Shown here in pieces: positions 16,043-25,424 of a stretch of 64,000 bases of DNA. The notes below the pieces were generated by a model that had not been told where the DNA came from, searched no databases, and was given only the letters and a program-made list of their open reading frames with translations. Source of the stretch: Micavibrio_C sp965231165 (lineage in GTDB: Bacteria > Pseudomonadota > Alphaproteobacteria > Micavibrionales > Micavibrionaceae); the NCBI GenBank assembly GCA_965231165.1, contig OZ246421.1, positions 1,488,001-1,552,000 of the forward strand. Reading direction: 5' to 3'. The position numbers were made by a program, and so were the translations under genes. Positions within the stretch are counted from its first letter, which is position 1. Each line of letters opens with the position of its first letter.

Positions 16043-18430
16043 ATGTCAGGAATGAACGATATGCAGAATGTAAAAGACGCCATACAAGACGCTCTCAAGA
16101 ACATGAGCCGGGACGATTTTATCACCTTTCTGATGAGCCAGATGACCCTTGAGGAAAAAATCGGGCAGATGAACCTGGCACAGCCGTCGGCAGGTGATAC
16201 AGACATCGTCACAGGCGCCATCAAGAGCAGCGGCACGGAAGAAAAAATCCGCAAGGGCCAGGTCGGCAGCATTCTGAATGCGCGCGGCCTCGATCTCATG
16301 CGCCGTTATCAGGGCAGTGCCGTCAATGAATCGCGCCTTGGCATTCCGCTGAACTTCGAACTGGATGTTATTCACGGTCATGTGACAGGTTTTCCGACAC
16401 CGCTGGCGATGGCATCAAGCTTTAATCCTAAGCTGCTGGAAAAGGTGGCGCGAGCATCCGCCCTTGAGGCCGCAGCGGATGGCATTGACCTGACCTATTC
16501 ACCGAATTGCGACATCACACGCGATTACCGCCAAGGACGTGGTAACGAATCTTTTGGTGAATCCGTACATCTGACCTCCCTCTGCGTTGCAGCAATGGTA
16601 AAGGGTTATCAGAACGATGATCTTACCGATCCTACGTCTGTTATGTCCTGTCTCAAACACTACGCCGGTTATGGGTTCGTAGAAGCCGGACGTGACTACA
16701 ACACAGTGGATATGAGCCGCCTGAAAATCATGGAGACGGTCCTTCCGCCTTTCCTGGCAGGCGTCAAGGCCGGGGCCGGTAACATCATGAATGCGTTCAA
16801 TGACCTCAACGGCATTCCCGCCTCAGCGGATAAATGGCTGATGACCGAAATTGCACGTGGTAAATGGGGCTATGAAGGCTCCTTCACATCAGATTTCGCC
16901 GGTATCAGTGAAATGACTGCGCATGGCATAGGAGATAATGAAGAAGCTTCCGCCCGCGCCATCGAAGCCGGTCTGGATATGGACATGGCCAGCGAAAGCT
17001 ACCTTAAATTCCTGAAAAAATTGGTTGAAAAGGGCCGCGTCTCCATCGACGATATCAATCGCGCCTGCCGTGAAAATCTGAAGAAAAAATACAAACTCCA
17101 CAAGTTCCATGCCCCGTATGGTCGCATGAACGCCAATCCCGCTGAGGTTCATCTTGCCCCCGAAACGCGGGCGCTCGCACGTGTGGCGGTGGCAGAATCC
17201 TGCGTTCTGCTTAAAAATGATAATGCGGCCCTGCCGTTGAAGAGGGAGGGCACCATCGCCCTGATCGGGCCGCTGGCCAATGATAGACGCAACCTTCCCG
17301 GTATGTGGTCACCCAACGTCAAGATTGATGCCTGCGTTCCCGTTCTTGACGGGCTTGTGCAAGCCGCTGGCGATAAAGCGAGAATATTGTACGCTAAAGG
17401 TGCCAATATCACCGACGACCCGGTAGAAGCCGCGAAAGTTAATGTTTTCGAAGGAGACTTACCGGTTAAAAGCGCAATGATCGATGAGCGCTCTTCCGCC
17501 GAGATGATCGCCGAAGCGGTCAGCATAGCCGAACAGGCGGATGTGATCGTCGCCGTTGTTGGTGAAGCCAAGGAACATACGGGTGAAGCGTCAAGCCGCA
17601 CCGACATCAGCCTCCCGGCAAGCCAGAAGGCATTGGTGGAAGAACTGCACTACGTCGCCGTGCAAACCGGAAAACCGCTGGTTCTTGTCATTATGGCCGG
17701 TCGTGCGCTAACACTGGGATGGGAACGTGAACATGTTGATGCGATGCTGATGGCATGGCATGGCGGGACCGAAGCCGGAAACGGCCTCGCGGATATTCTG
17801 TTCGGGGACTATAATCCGTCCGGTAAACTGCCGGCCACCTTCCCGCGCCATGTTGGCCAGATCCCGATTTATCATGATCATAAAAACACGGGTCGCCCCC
17901 TGATCAATAAAGATGCCGTTGAGGTTAAAGATAAAAATCTTAAAGGCGAATGGATAAAATTCCGTTCTGCCTATCTGGATTGCCCCAACACTCCGGAATT
18001 CCCGTTCGGGTTTGGCCTGAGCTACACGACATTTGATTACAGCCCGGTCAAGGTCAACAAGACAGACCTTACAGGCAATCAGAAACTGAAGGCCTCGGTT
18101 ACGCTGACCAACACGGGCGACCGTGCCGGTGAGGAAATCGTGCAGCTTTACATCACCGATCCGGTTTGCTCCCGCACCCGCCCGGTTAAAGAGCTGAAAG
18201 GCTTCCAGAAGGTGATGCTGCAACCCGGCGAGCAGAAAGAAGTGACGTTCGCCATCACGCCGGAAGATTTGAAATTCTTCATCACGGAAACGAAATATGG
18301 CTGGGAACCTGGCGATTTCATCATCCATATCGGCCGGAATGCGGAAGACACGCAGACGGCGACGATCAACTGGGACAAAACCAAGACCGTGAAAAAGGTC
18401 GTGCAGCCGGGACAAACACCCAGTCTGTAA
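16043..18430 (+). CDS. Beta-glucosidase, glycoside hydrolase family 3 (BglX-like)
   Basis: This enzyme removes terminal beta-linked glucose. The 795-residue protein shows the GH3 N-terminal barrel (LKHYAGYGFVEAGRDYN; nucleophile Asp in FTSDFAGISEM near residue 285), the C-terminal domain (VAVVGEAKEHTGEASSRTD, with a likely acid/base Glu in this segment) and a fibronectin III-like tail (VTLTNTGDRAGEEIVQLY). AGGA at 16032-16035 selects ATG 16043. E. coli BglX is periplasmic, but here no signal peptide is present, which fits a cytosolic role shared with the GH30 enzyme upstream. The usual SDW/SDH motif is SDF here, a tolerated variation. Confidence 0.93.
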   Translation: MSGMNDMQNVKDAIQDALKNMSRDDFITFLMSQMTLEEKIGQMNLAQPSAGDTDIVTGAIKSSGTEEKIRKGQVGSILNARGLDLMRRYQGSAVNESRLGIPLNFELDVIHGHVTGFPTPLAMASSFNPKLLEKVARASALEAAADGIDLTYSPNCDITRDYRQGRGNESFGESVHLTSLCVAAMVKGYQNDDLTDPTSVMSCLKHYAGYGFVEAGRDYNTVDMSRLKIMETVLPPFLAGVKAGAGNIMNAFNDLNGIPASADKWLMTEIARGKWGYEGSFTSDFAGISEMTAHGIGDNEEASARAIEAGLDMDMASESYLKFLKKLVEKGRVSIDDINRACRENLKKKYKLHKFHAPYGRMNANPAEVHLAPETRALARVAVAESCVLLKNDNAALPLKREGTIALIGPLANDRRNLPGMWSPNVKIDACVPVLDGLVQAAGDKARILYAKGANITDDPVEAAKVNVFEGDLPVKSAMIDERSSAEMIAEAVSIAEQADVIVAVVGEAKEHTGEASSRTDISLPASQKALVEELHYVAVQTGKPLVLVIMAGRALTLGWEREHVDAMLMAWHGGTEAGNGLADILFGDYNPSGKLPATFPRHVGQIPIYHDHKNTGRPLINKDAVEVKDKNLKGEWIKFRSAYLDCPNTPEFPFGFGLSYTTFDYSPVKVNKTDLTGNQKLKASVTLTNTGDRAGEEIVQLYITDPVCSRTRPVKELKGFQKVMLQPGEQKEVTFAITPEDLKFFITETKYGWEPGDFIIHIGRNAEDTQTATINWDKTKTVKKVVQPGQTPSL

Positions 18431-18439
18431 AGATGACGA

Positions 18440-19270
18440 TCAGGGCAGTGTGATACGGTCTTTACCGAGAATGATCTTCTTGTCTTTGTAAAGCTGCCCT
18501 AGCGCCTTTTTGTAGTTGCTCTTGCTGACCTGATAGCGGCTGAAGATTTCATCGGCCGGGCTTTTGTCAGTTAAAAGCGATACGCCGCCCTGCTTTTCAA
18601 GGTCGGCCATGATCTGCTCGGACAGGCTGCGCCTCATCTGCGGCCCCAGCGGCTGCAGCATCAGGTCGATGGCACCGTCGGGGCGCACATTCTTGATATA
18701 GCCTTTTATCTGCTGCCCCACTTGTATGGGGGTCAGCACGTCGCTGTTAAAAATTAAGCCGAGATGTGTGCCGTCAATGATGGCTTTATACCCGAGCGGG
18801 CTTTGGCTGGCGATATGCAGGTTTACAGGCTGATTATTCTGAAAGTGATCATCTGCATATTCGCTTAAGAAATGATCAAGCTTGCTGCTGGCGCTGATGC
18901 GGCCTGAATTATCTTCAAAGACATAGACCGTATAGGCATGCCCCACTTTCATCGGCACACGCTGTTCCTTAAATGGCACAAACAAATCCTTTGAAAGCCC
19001 CCAATCCATGAAAGCGCCGTGGGCATTGGTATCGATGACCTCCAGATGTGCGCTCTCCCCCACTTCGACATAGGGTTTTTCCGTGGTGGCGATAATCGTG
19101 TCTTCTGAATCCAGATAGATAAAAACATCCAGCCAGTCATCGATTTTGCAGTCAGGCGGCACATAGCGTACGGGCAGCAGAATGTCGCCGTAATCTTCGC
19201 CGTCTAGATAGAGGCCGAAATCGACTTGCCTGATAATCTGAAGTCTTGCTGTTTTTCCGATAGAAATCAT
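18440..19270 (-). CDS. S1-domain RNA-binding protein, CvfB/YitL family
   Basis: The 276-residue protein matches the CvfB layout: an atypical S1 domain at the N-terminus (residues 1-60, DGEDYGDILLP), two further S1 domains (VGESAHLEVIDTNAHGAFMDWGLSKDLFVP; VGQQIKGYIKNVRPDGAIDLML) and a C-terminal winged helix (about 220-276, FSRYQVSKSNYKKALGQLYKD). Homologues bind RNA and affect virulence gene expression in Firmicutes; the role in proteobacteria is not well defined. It is followed by the yaiI-like gene upstream on the same strand with an 18-base gap, so they may be co-transcribed. Confidence 0.9.
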   Translation of the reverse strand: MISIGKTARLQIIRQVDFGLYLDGEDYGDILLPVRYVPPDCKIDDWLDVFIYLDSEDTIIATTEKPYVEVGESAHLEVIDTNAHGAFMDWGLSKDLFVPFKEQRVPMKVGHAYTVYVFEDNSGRISASSKLDHFLSEYADDHFQNNQPVNLHIASQSPLGYKAIIDGTHLGLIFNSDVLTPIQVGQQIKGYIKNVRPDGAIDLMLQPLGPQMRRSLSEQIMADLEKQGGVSLLTDKSPADEIFSRYQVSKSNYKKALGQLYKDKKIILGKDRITLP

Positions 19271-19287
19271 ACGTACTGATACCCGTT

Positions 19288-19740
19288 CTATTTCATACTG
19301 GCCATGAATTTATCAAGCCTGTTGGTGAATGTTTCACGATCTTTGGCGGTAAAGGGCGGTGGACCGCCGCTGCCCTGTTCCATCAGGCCGCCACGCAGAT
19401 GTTCCATCATATCGCGCATCGCCAGCAACTGGCCGATATTGCGTTCATCATAGAAATCCCCGCGTGGATTAAGAGCAAAGGCACCCTTTTTAACGACTTC
19501 CGCCGCCAGTGGAATGTCCGCCGTGATTATCAGATCTCCCGGCTCGCAAAGCGCTGCTATCCGATCATCGGCGGCATTAAATTCAGACCCTACCTGCAAC
19601 GAATGAATATGAGGGGATGCCGGTACAAACATATATTGATTGGCCACCAACGTAATGGTTACAGCTGTGCGTTCCGCCACACGGAAGAGCAGTTCCTTGA
19701 TCACCTTTGGACAGGCATCCGCATCAACCCATATTTTCAT
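19288..19740 (-). CDS. YaiI/YqxD family protein (DUF188, UPF0178)
   Basis: This 150-residue cytosolic protein has a PIN-like/NYN-like fold. The N-terminal WVDADACPKVIKE, the central EFNAADDRIA and ITADIPLAAEVVKKG are the family signatures, and their Asp residues resemble a metal-binding site. Nuclease activity is suspected for the family but unproven. It precedes the CvfB-like RNA-binding protein gene in a likely operon, which would fit an RNA-related role. Confidence 0.93.
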   Translation of the reverse strand: MKIWVDADACPKVIKELLFRVAERTAVTITLVANQYMFVPASPHIHSLQVGSEFNAADDRIAALCEPGDLIITADIPLAAEVVKKGAFALNPRGDFYDERNIGQLLAMRDMMEHLRGGLMEQGSGGPPPFTAKDRETFTNRLDKFMASMK

Positions 19741-19915
19741 AGAATATTTCTCATCACTGGCACAAGGAAATCTAACGGCGGTGCATTCTTATGGAAGATA
19801 CAGGGAAATATTCCCCGGACGGTAGTAAAAAATCACAAGGAACTTTTATGGCCTTATGCCATTGGTTGGTGACGGATGAACCTATTCAGAACATAACCTC
19901 AAAAGGAAAATCGCC

Positions 19916-20335
19916 ATGAAAATTAAAGATATAATGGAAGAAAAAGTCAAACTTATCCAGCCTGGCACGACGCTCAAAGAAGCCGCTGAATATATGCGTG
20001 AATATGATTGCGGGTATTTGCCTGTAGGCGAGAACGACCGCCTTATCGGTGCCGTCACGGACAGGGACATTGTCATCCGCAGTATCGCAGCAGGACATAA
20101 CCCGAACGATACCACGGTCAAGGACATCATGACGGAAAATGTTCAGTACTGTTTCGAGGACGATGACGTGACCGCCGCCGCTGATCGGATGAAATCAGAG
20201 CAAATTCGCCGTCTGATCGTGCTGAATAGCGAAAAACGCATGACCGGCGTTGTTTCTCTGGGTGATATTGCACGCCTTTGCAAAGACCAGAACTTAACAG
20301 GCGCTATCGAAACATGCGTGGCCAAGGCGGCCTAA
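19916..20335 (+). CDS. CBS-domain pair protein
   Basis: The 139-residue protein is essentially two CBS motifs (about 1-60, KIKDIMEEKVKLIQPGTTL and GAVTDRDIVIR; about 68-128, VKDIMTENVQYC and GVVSLGDIARL) that form one Bateman module. Such stand-alone modules sense adenine nucleotides and are often stress-induced. AAAAGGA precedes the ATG. The gene ends convergently with the P-type ATPase gene with a four-base overlap. A GGAAC lies about 80 bases upstream, but its -10 partner is poor, so I did not call a stress promoter. Confidence 0.9.
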   Translation: MKIKDIMEEKVKLIQPGTTLKEAAEYMREYDCGYLPVGENDRLIGAVTDRDIVIRSIAAGHNPNDTTVKDIMTENVQYCFEDDDVTAAADRMKSEQIRRLIVLNSEKRMTGVVSLGDIARLCKDQNLTGAIETCVAKAA

Positions 20336-22188
20336 ATATCCGCGTTTATTCTCTTTTGCCAGGTCATGCGCAGGGCGTTGGCAATCGCCAGAACATCGAT
20401 CACTTCCTGCAGCAACGCCCCTGCGACCGGGGTTATGTGTCCACCAGCGGCGAAGCCCATGGCGACAAGACTCAACGCCATGCCGCCGAGCGCACTTTGC
20501 AGGACGATACGGCGCATGGCGGATGATATGTGCAGCAATTCATCCACCTTCACCAGCGAATTTTCCATGATGACGGCACCGGCGGCCTCGGCGGTAACGC
20601 TGCTGTGCTGGCCGAAGGCGATACCCACCGTAGCAGACGCCAGTGCGGGGGCGTCATTGATACCATCGCCCATATAGAGCGTGGGGGCGTGTGCGGTTTC
20701 CGCACGGACGATGGCGACTTTCTGTTCAGGGCTTTGCGAGGCGTAGGTTTCCTTGATCCCGATCAGGTCTGCCAGATACGCGACTTCCGATTCACGATCA
20801 CCTGATACGATCATGACCTTGTTAAATTGATGAATCGGTCCGAGATGCGCGATGAATGGTTTACCGTCTCTGCGCGGCGCATCGCGGAAACGCAATGTCG
20901 CGGCGTAGCGCCCGTCCATCAGGATAAGGCATTCCAACCCTGCTTCCGTATCGGGTAGTAGGGCACCGAGATCGGGATTAACCAGCAGAAATTTCTTGCG
21001 GCTAGTGACGGCAATTTCATGTCCGTCCACGGTGCCGGTTAAACCCTGCCCCGGTTTTTCGGATACGGCGTCTGCGTTCATCAGTATCAGATTATTTTTC
21101 TCTGCCGCCGCTAAAATCGCGCTGGCGAGCGGGTGTTTGGAATAACGCTCCAGCGAGGCGGCATAACGCAGGATATCAGGGCTGGCCAGCCCCTCTGCCG
21201 GGATGATTTCCGTGACCTCGGGCTTGCCATAGGTGAGCGTACCGGTCTTGTCGAAAATCGCCGTGCGGCAAGTGGGCAGACGTTCCAGCGCGGTGGGGTC
21301 TTTAATAATAATGCCACGTTTGGCCGCCATGGAAATCGCACTGATGAGCGTAATCGGGATGGCGATCAGCAGCGGGCACGGTGTCGCCACCACCAAAATT
21401 GCGAGAAAGCGCGTTGAATCACCGGTGAAATACCATGCAGCCAGCGCAAAAATAAAGGCCAGCGGCGCGAAAACCGCCCCGATCTGGTCGCCGATACGGC
21501 GCATGGTCGGTCGTTTTTGTTCGGCCTCCTGCATCACCGTCATGATCTGGGCATAGCGGGAATCGATCGCTAGTTTTTCGGCACGTATGGTCAGCACCGC
21601 CTCGCCATTGATCGCGCCGGACAGTACGCTCGCGCCGGGCGCTTTGGTGATGTTGTACGGTTCTCCCGTCAGATAGGATTCATCCATACTGCCGTGGCCT
21701 TCGGTCACGGTGCCATCAACCGGGGCGGTTTCGTGGGGATAGATTACAATTTCATCGCCAATGACGATGGCATCAAGCGCGATATCCTCCGTGCCTGTCT
21801 CTGTTTTGCGGTGCGCGGTTGATGGCATACGATCAGCCAGAGCACGCAGGACGGAGGAGGCCTTACGCATGGCGTAGGATTCCAGCGCTTGCCCGCCCGA
21901 CAACATCAGAATAATTAATGCGCCCGCCAGATATTCGCCGAGAATGGCCGCCGTAATAAGGGCAACAACCGCCATCAGGTCTGCGCCGAAATCGCCCTTG
22001 AGCAATTTAGCCGCGATCTGAATAAGCAGCGGCAACCCGCCCAGCACAATCACGGCCAGCAGGGGCAGATCGCGCCAAGACGTATTTATAAGCGCAAAAT
22101 GAAAAGCCATGGCCGCAAGGGCGGCGAGAGCCACCCCTGTTTCCCATTTATTCAGCCCCTGTGGCAAAAAAATTTTAGTAAAGTTCAT
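20332..22188 (-). CDS. Heavy-metal-translocating P-type ATPase (P1B)
   Basis: The 618-residue pump has paired N-terminal membrane helices (about 18-100), an actuator domain with LTGEP, a TPCPLL transmembrane metal motif (about residue 270), the phosphorylation site DKTGTLT (about 315), SKHPLA in the nucleotide-binding domain, and GDGINDAPAL. No N-terminal metal-binding domain (CxxC) is present. The CPL motif rather than CPC places it outside the classical Cu and Zn/Cd groups, so the metal cannot be named. DUF302, CBS and cytochrome bd genes nearby suggest a role under redox or metal stress. Confidence 0.92.
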   Translation of the reverse strand: MNFTKIFLPQGLNKWETGVALAALAAMAFHFALINTSWRDLPLLAVIVLGGLPLLIQIAAKLLKGDFGADLMAVVALITAAILGEYLAGALIILMLSGGQALESYAMRKASSVLRALADRMPSTAHRKTETGTEDIALDAIVIGDEIVIYPHETAPVDGTVTEGHGSMDESYLTGEPYNITKAPGASVLSGAINGEAVLTIRAEKLAIDSRYAQIMTVMQEAEQKRPTMRRIGDQIGAVFAPLAFIFALAAWYFTGDSTRFLAILVVATPCPLLIAIPITLISAISMAAKRGIIIKDPTALERLPTCRTAIFDKTGTLTYGKPEVTEIIPAEGLASPDILRYAASLERYSKHPLASAILAAAEKNNLILMNADAVSEKPGQGLTGTVDGHEIAVTSRKKFLLVNPDLGALLPDTEAGLECLILMDGRYAATLRFRDAPRRDGKPFIAHLGPIHQFNKVMIVSGDRESEVAYLADLIGIKETYASQSPEQKVAIVRAETAHAPTLYMGDGINDAPALASATVGIAFGQHSSVTAEAAGAVIMENSLVKVDELLHISSAMRRIVLQSALGGMALSLVAMGFAAGGHITPVAGALLQEVIDVLAIANALRMTWQKRINADI

Positions 22189-22228
22189 ACAGGCTTATAC
22201 CATTAGAGTCCGCTTTCCGGGAAAATTG

Positions 22229-22612
22229 TTACAATGCCTCTGCGATCATCACCATGATCTCGTTTTCAACGCCCTGCGCAATTTCGGCCAGCTCAGCGGA
22301 ATCGGAAAGAGATTTAAGTAAAGCGGTGGGCAGGATCATTCCTATTTTGGTTTTACCCTTATCCGCATAGACAGAGACCCGGCAGGGAAGCGTCATGTTC
22401 ATATCCATATCAATCATCAGCACATCTTTAGCCGCCTGAGGATTGCAAATATCCAGAATCTGACAGGCATTGGGGAAATCGATGCCTTTTTTCTTCAGCG
22501 TTTCCTGAAGATTGTGAATATGCAGAACGCCAAACTTATGGCGCTCCACCGCTGCCTGCAAATCAACGACTGCCTGCTCTACCGTTTTTGCCGTTTCCTT
22601 GATGTACTTCAT
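22229..22612 (-). CDS. DUF302 domain protein
   Basis: This 127-residue cytosolic protein matches DUF302: KTVEQAVVDLQAAVERHKFGVLHIHNLQETL, then CQILDICNPQAAKDVL, then LPCRVSVYADKGKTKIGM. AGAGGG five bases before ATG 22612 sets the start; the open frame extends nine codons upstream. The two Cys residues in CQILDIC and the Met-rich MIDMDMNM stretch are suggestive of metal binding, which is a guess. It lies upstream of, and on the same strand as, the metal P-type ATPase (40 bases apart), so they are probably co-transcribed. Confidence 0.88.
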   Translation of the reverse strand: MKYIKETAKTVEQAVVDLQAAVERHKFGVLHIHNLQETLKKKGIDFPNACQILDICNPQAAKDVLMIDMDMNMTLPCRVSVYADKGKTKIGMILPTALLKSLSDSAELAEIAQGVENEIMVMIAEAL

Positions 22613-22720
22613 AATGCCCTCTGAAGATAAGCTCATTAATCATCCAGCCTATACCCATAGACAAAAGACGGTTTGATGACTGTCAAACGTAAAGAAATGA
22701 ATTCTGGCTGCAATAGCGCC

Positions 22721-22870
22721 TTAAATATTTTTAATCAGCCACTTGATCGGATAGGCCAACGCTGACACCGTGAACAATCCGCCGCACCACAGCGTTACGA
22801 ACCACGCCCATTGCTTGGTTTTCGGATGAGTGTCCAGCCATAGCTGAACAGATTTAATACATGTGTTCAT
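22721..22870 (-). CDS. Small membrane subunit of cytochrome bd-type oxidase (DUF2474/CydX-like)
   Basis: This 49-residue protein has one hydrophobic helix (WFVTLWCGGLFTVSALAY) after a polar N-terminus. Its ATG at 22870 overlaps the end of cydB by 17 bases, so it is translationally coupled. Single-helix proteins at this place (DUF2474 after cioAB, CydX after cydAB) stabilise the oxidase. The family call rests on position, size and topology as much as on sequence. Confidence 0.75.
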   Translation of the reverse strand: MNTCIKSVQLWLDTHPKTKQWAWFVTLWCGGLFTVSALAYPIKWLIKNI

Positions 22871-23876
22871 GGCTGGTTTTGCCGCGGAAGATGTAATAGC
22901 AGTAAGCGGTGTAGCCCAGAATAAGTGGTAACAGCGGCGCGACGCCACACAGCATTAAAGACAGACCGGGGCCGGAAGCGGCCGCTTCCCACAGATTGAA
23001 CTTAAACGGCACGATCCAGGGGAAGATGCTGAGTCCCAGCCCCAGATAACCCATCAGGAATATCCCGATACTGGCCAGAAACGGGCGATATTCAGCCTGC
23101 TGACGACGCAGATCACGCCAGACCAGTATAAACAGACCCGCTGTCAGCAGCGGAATCGGCAACAGGAAATAGATGTTCGGCGTACTGAACCAGAAGTCTT
23201 TAACCTGCGCATTCATAAACGGCATGCAGATGCTGACGAGGGCCATAAAAATGCCGACAAACCCTAAAACATAGGCAGCGACGCGGCGCGACCATTCTTG
23301 CGTGATGTCTTCGGTTTTCATCACAAGCCAGGTCGATCCCAGCAGCGCATAGCCCGCCACGACCGCTATACCCGTCATTACGCTGAACCCCGTGGCCCAA
23401 TCAAAAGGCCCGCCTGCAAAATTGTGGCCATCGACCTCAACACCCTGCACGAAAGCCCCCAGAATCAGACCTTGGGAGAAGGCCGCCACCAAAGAACCGA
23501 AATGAAAGGCCTTGTCCCAGATATGGCGGGATTTATCACTGGACTTAAAGCGAAATTCAAAAGCCACGCCGCGCAAAATCAGCCCGAGCAGCATCATAAT
23601 AACTGGCATATAAAAGGCTGGCATCAAAACGGAATAAGCCAACGGGAAGGCCGCGAATAATCCACCTCCGCCCAAGACCAGCCATGTTTCGTTGCCATCC
23701 CAGAACGGCGCGATGGAATTCATCATCCGGTCACGGCATTTATCAGAGGGCGCGAAGGGAAACAGAATGCCGACGCCCAGATCAAACCCGTCGAGCAGCA
23801 CATACATAAAGACCGCCGTGGCAATCAGCAGCCCCCAGATCAGGGGTAAATCGATCACATTTGAAAAATCAAACAT
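22854..23876 (-). CDS. cydB: Cytochrome bd-type ubiquinol oxidase subunit II
   Basis: Subunit II supports quinol oxidation and oxygen reduction without haem ligands of its own. The 340-residue protein has about eight or nine membrane helices; DGFDLGVGILFPF near the N-terminus, FWDGNETWLVLGGGGLFAAFP and the RGVAFEFRFK motif are typical. ATG 23876 lies inside the end of cydA (ATGTTTGA, eight-base overlap), so the longer open frame upstream is ignored. It forms the oxidase with CydA and the small 49-residue subunit downstream. Confidence 0.95.
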   Translation of the reverse strand: MFDFSNVIDLPLIWGLLIATAVFMYVLLDGFDLGVGILFPFAPSDKCRDRMMNSIAPFWDGNETWLVLGGGGLFAAFPLAYSVLMPAFYMPVIMMLLGLILRGVAFEFRFKSSDKSRHIWDKAFHFGSLVAAFSQGLILGAFVQGVEVDGHNFAGGPFDWATGFSVMTGIAVVAGYALLGSTWLVMKTEDITQEWSRRVAAYVLGFVGIFMALVSICMPFMNAQVKDFWFSTPNIYFLLPIPLLTAGLFILVWRDLRRQQAEYRPFLASIGIFLMGYLGLGLSIFPWIVPFKFNLWEAAASGPGLSLMLCGVAPLLPLILGYTAYCYYIFRGKTSHEHMY

Positions 23877-25275
23877 GGCGCGCTCCTTCCGATGCAGAGG
23901 CTTCCACCACCGAGGCTTCGATCCCGTGCTTGTAATATTGCTCCTGATCATCGGCGGCAGGAATGCCCTTGCCAATCAATTTCAGAATGTAATAGCTGCC
24001 CGCGCCAAAGACAAAACTGTACATGACAACAAAGGCCAGCAATGACCACGCGACTTGCGGCCCGAGAATGGCCGGCGATACCGACTCTGCGGTGCGAATG
24101 ACGCCATAAGCCGTGAAAGGCTGACGGCCTATCTCGGTCACGAACCATCCCGCCAACAGGGCAATAAAGCCCGAGGGCATCATCAGCATCCACCACCCGT
24201 GCAGCCAGCGGCTTTCAAACAATTTACCACGGAAATATTGCACGGCGCTGACCGCCCCGATCAAGATCATCAAAACACCCAGCCCCACCATCACGCGGAA
24301 CGACCAGAACACCCATGCCACCGGCGGGCGATCTTCCGGTGCGTATGATTTGAGATTGGGGATTTCACCATCGGTGCGCCCGGTCAGAATCCAGCTCGCG
24401 CCGCCGGGAATCGTAATACCGAATTTTGTGACTTCTTCCTTCTCATCAGGCCAGCCAAAAAGATAAAGCGGGGCATCGGTGGTATGGTCCCAGTTCCCCT
24501 CCATCGCCGCGACTTTGGCGGGCTGGTACTCCATGGTGTTGCGGCCATGTTCGTGACCGATCAATAATTGCGAAGGCGCCACCAGCGCCGCCATGATCAC
24601 CGCCATGCCCAGCATGATGCGCGCCTGCGGGACATGGCGCTTGTTCCACAAATAATATGCGCCGACACCACCCACGACAAACGCCGTGGAAAGATAGGCC
24701 GCCGTCACCATATGGATAAGCCGATAGGGGAATGACGGGTTGAAAATGATTTCCAGCCAGTTGGCGGGCATCAGACGGCCATCTTCGGCCATGGTGAAAC
24801 CTTGCGGCGTTTGCATCCAGCTATTGGCGGACAGAATCCAGAAGGCCGAGATTAATGTCCCGATAGCGACAATGCAGGTAGAGGCAAAGTGCATGTTCTT
24901 GCTCACGCGCCCCCAGCCGAACAGCATGATGCCCAGAAACGATGCCTCCAGAAAAAAGGCCGTGAGCACTTCGAAACCCAAAAGCGGCCCCAATACGTTT
25001 CCGACCTTATCAGAGAAAAGCGACCAATTCGTACCAAACTGGTACGACATGACAACGCCCGAAACCACGCCCATACCGAAAGCGACGGCGAAAATCTTGA
25101 TCCAGAATTTATAAATATCACGATAGAGCTGATTGCCCGTCCTGAGAAACCGCCATTCAACCATGGCCAGAAAGCTCGCTAAGCCAATGGTAAATGCGGG
25201 GAAAACGATATGAAAGCTGATCGTAAAGGCAAACTGGATACGAGCAAGCAGGATAGGATCAAGTTCAAACATCAT
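23869..25275 (-). CDS. cydA: Cytochrome bd-type ubiquinol oxidase subunit I, CioA-like
   Basis: The 468-residue subunit carries the haems and quinol site. His22 in SFHIVFPAF, His in PYRLIHMVTAAYL and the GRNTMEYQPAKVAAMEGNW quinol-binding segment are visible. The Q-loop is short: the protein is about 50 residues shorter than E. coli CydA, and only about 50 residues lie between the GNW and FWSFRVMVG motifs. This matches the cyanide-insensitive oxidase (CioA) group, which also pairs with a DUF2474-like small protein as here. It would allow respiration at low oxygen or under cyanide, sulfide or NO stress. AAAGGA precedes the ATG. Confidence 0.95.
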   Translation of the reverse strand: MMFELDPILLARIQFAFTISFHIVFPAFTIGLASFLAMVEWRFLRTGNQLYRDIYKFWIKIFAVAFGMGVVSGVVMSYQFGTNWSLFSDKVGNVLGPLLGFEVLTAFFLEASFLGIMLFGWGRVSKNMHFASTCIVAIGTLISAFWILSANSWMQTPQGFTMAEDGRLMPANWLEIIFNPSFPYRLIHMVTAAYLSTAFVVGGVGAYYLWNKRHVPQARIMLGMAVIMAALVAPSQLLIGHEHGRNTMEYQPAKVAAMEGNWDHTTDAPLYLFGWPDEKEEVTKFGITIPGGASWILTGRTDGEIPNLKSYAPEDRPPVAWVFWSFRVMVGLGVLMILIGAVSAVQYFRGKLFESRWLHGWWMLMMPSGFIALLAGWFVTEIGRQPFTAYGVIRTAESVSPAILGPQVAWSLLAFVVMYSFVFGAGSYYILKLIGKGIPAADDQEQYYKHGIEASVVEASASEGARHV

Positions 25276-25424
25276 GCGTTCCTTTTTCTGCCGTAACCTA
25301 GCATATCCACCCTCTTTCGTCGATACGCCAAAGATCAGACCGACAGGGCGCCCCCGCCTGTCTTGGAAACATAGTCCTGTATTCTTCTGATAATACCTTA
25401 TCGCCGCCCATGCAGGGCTTCGTA

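Noticed and set aside
19826..19860. GGAAC with CATT after 16 bases upstream of the CBS gene
   Set aside because: The -10 lacks the conserved G of CGTT, so it is too weak to call as a fifth EcfG promoter.
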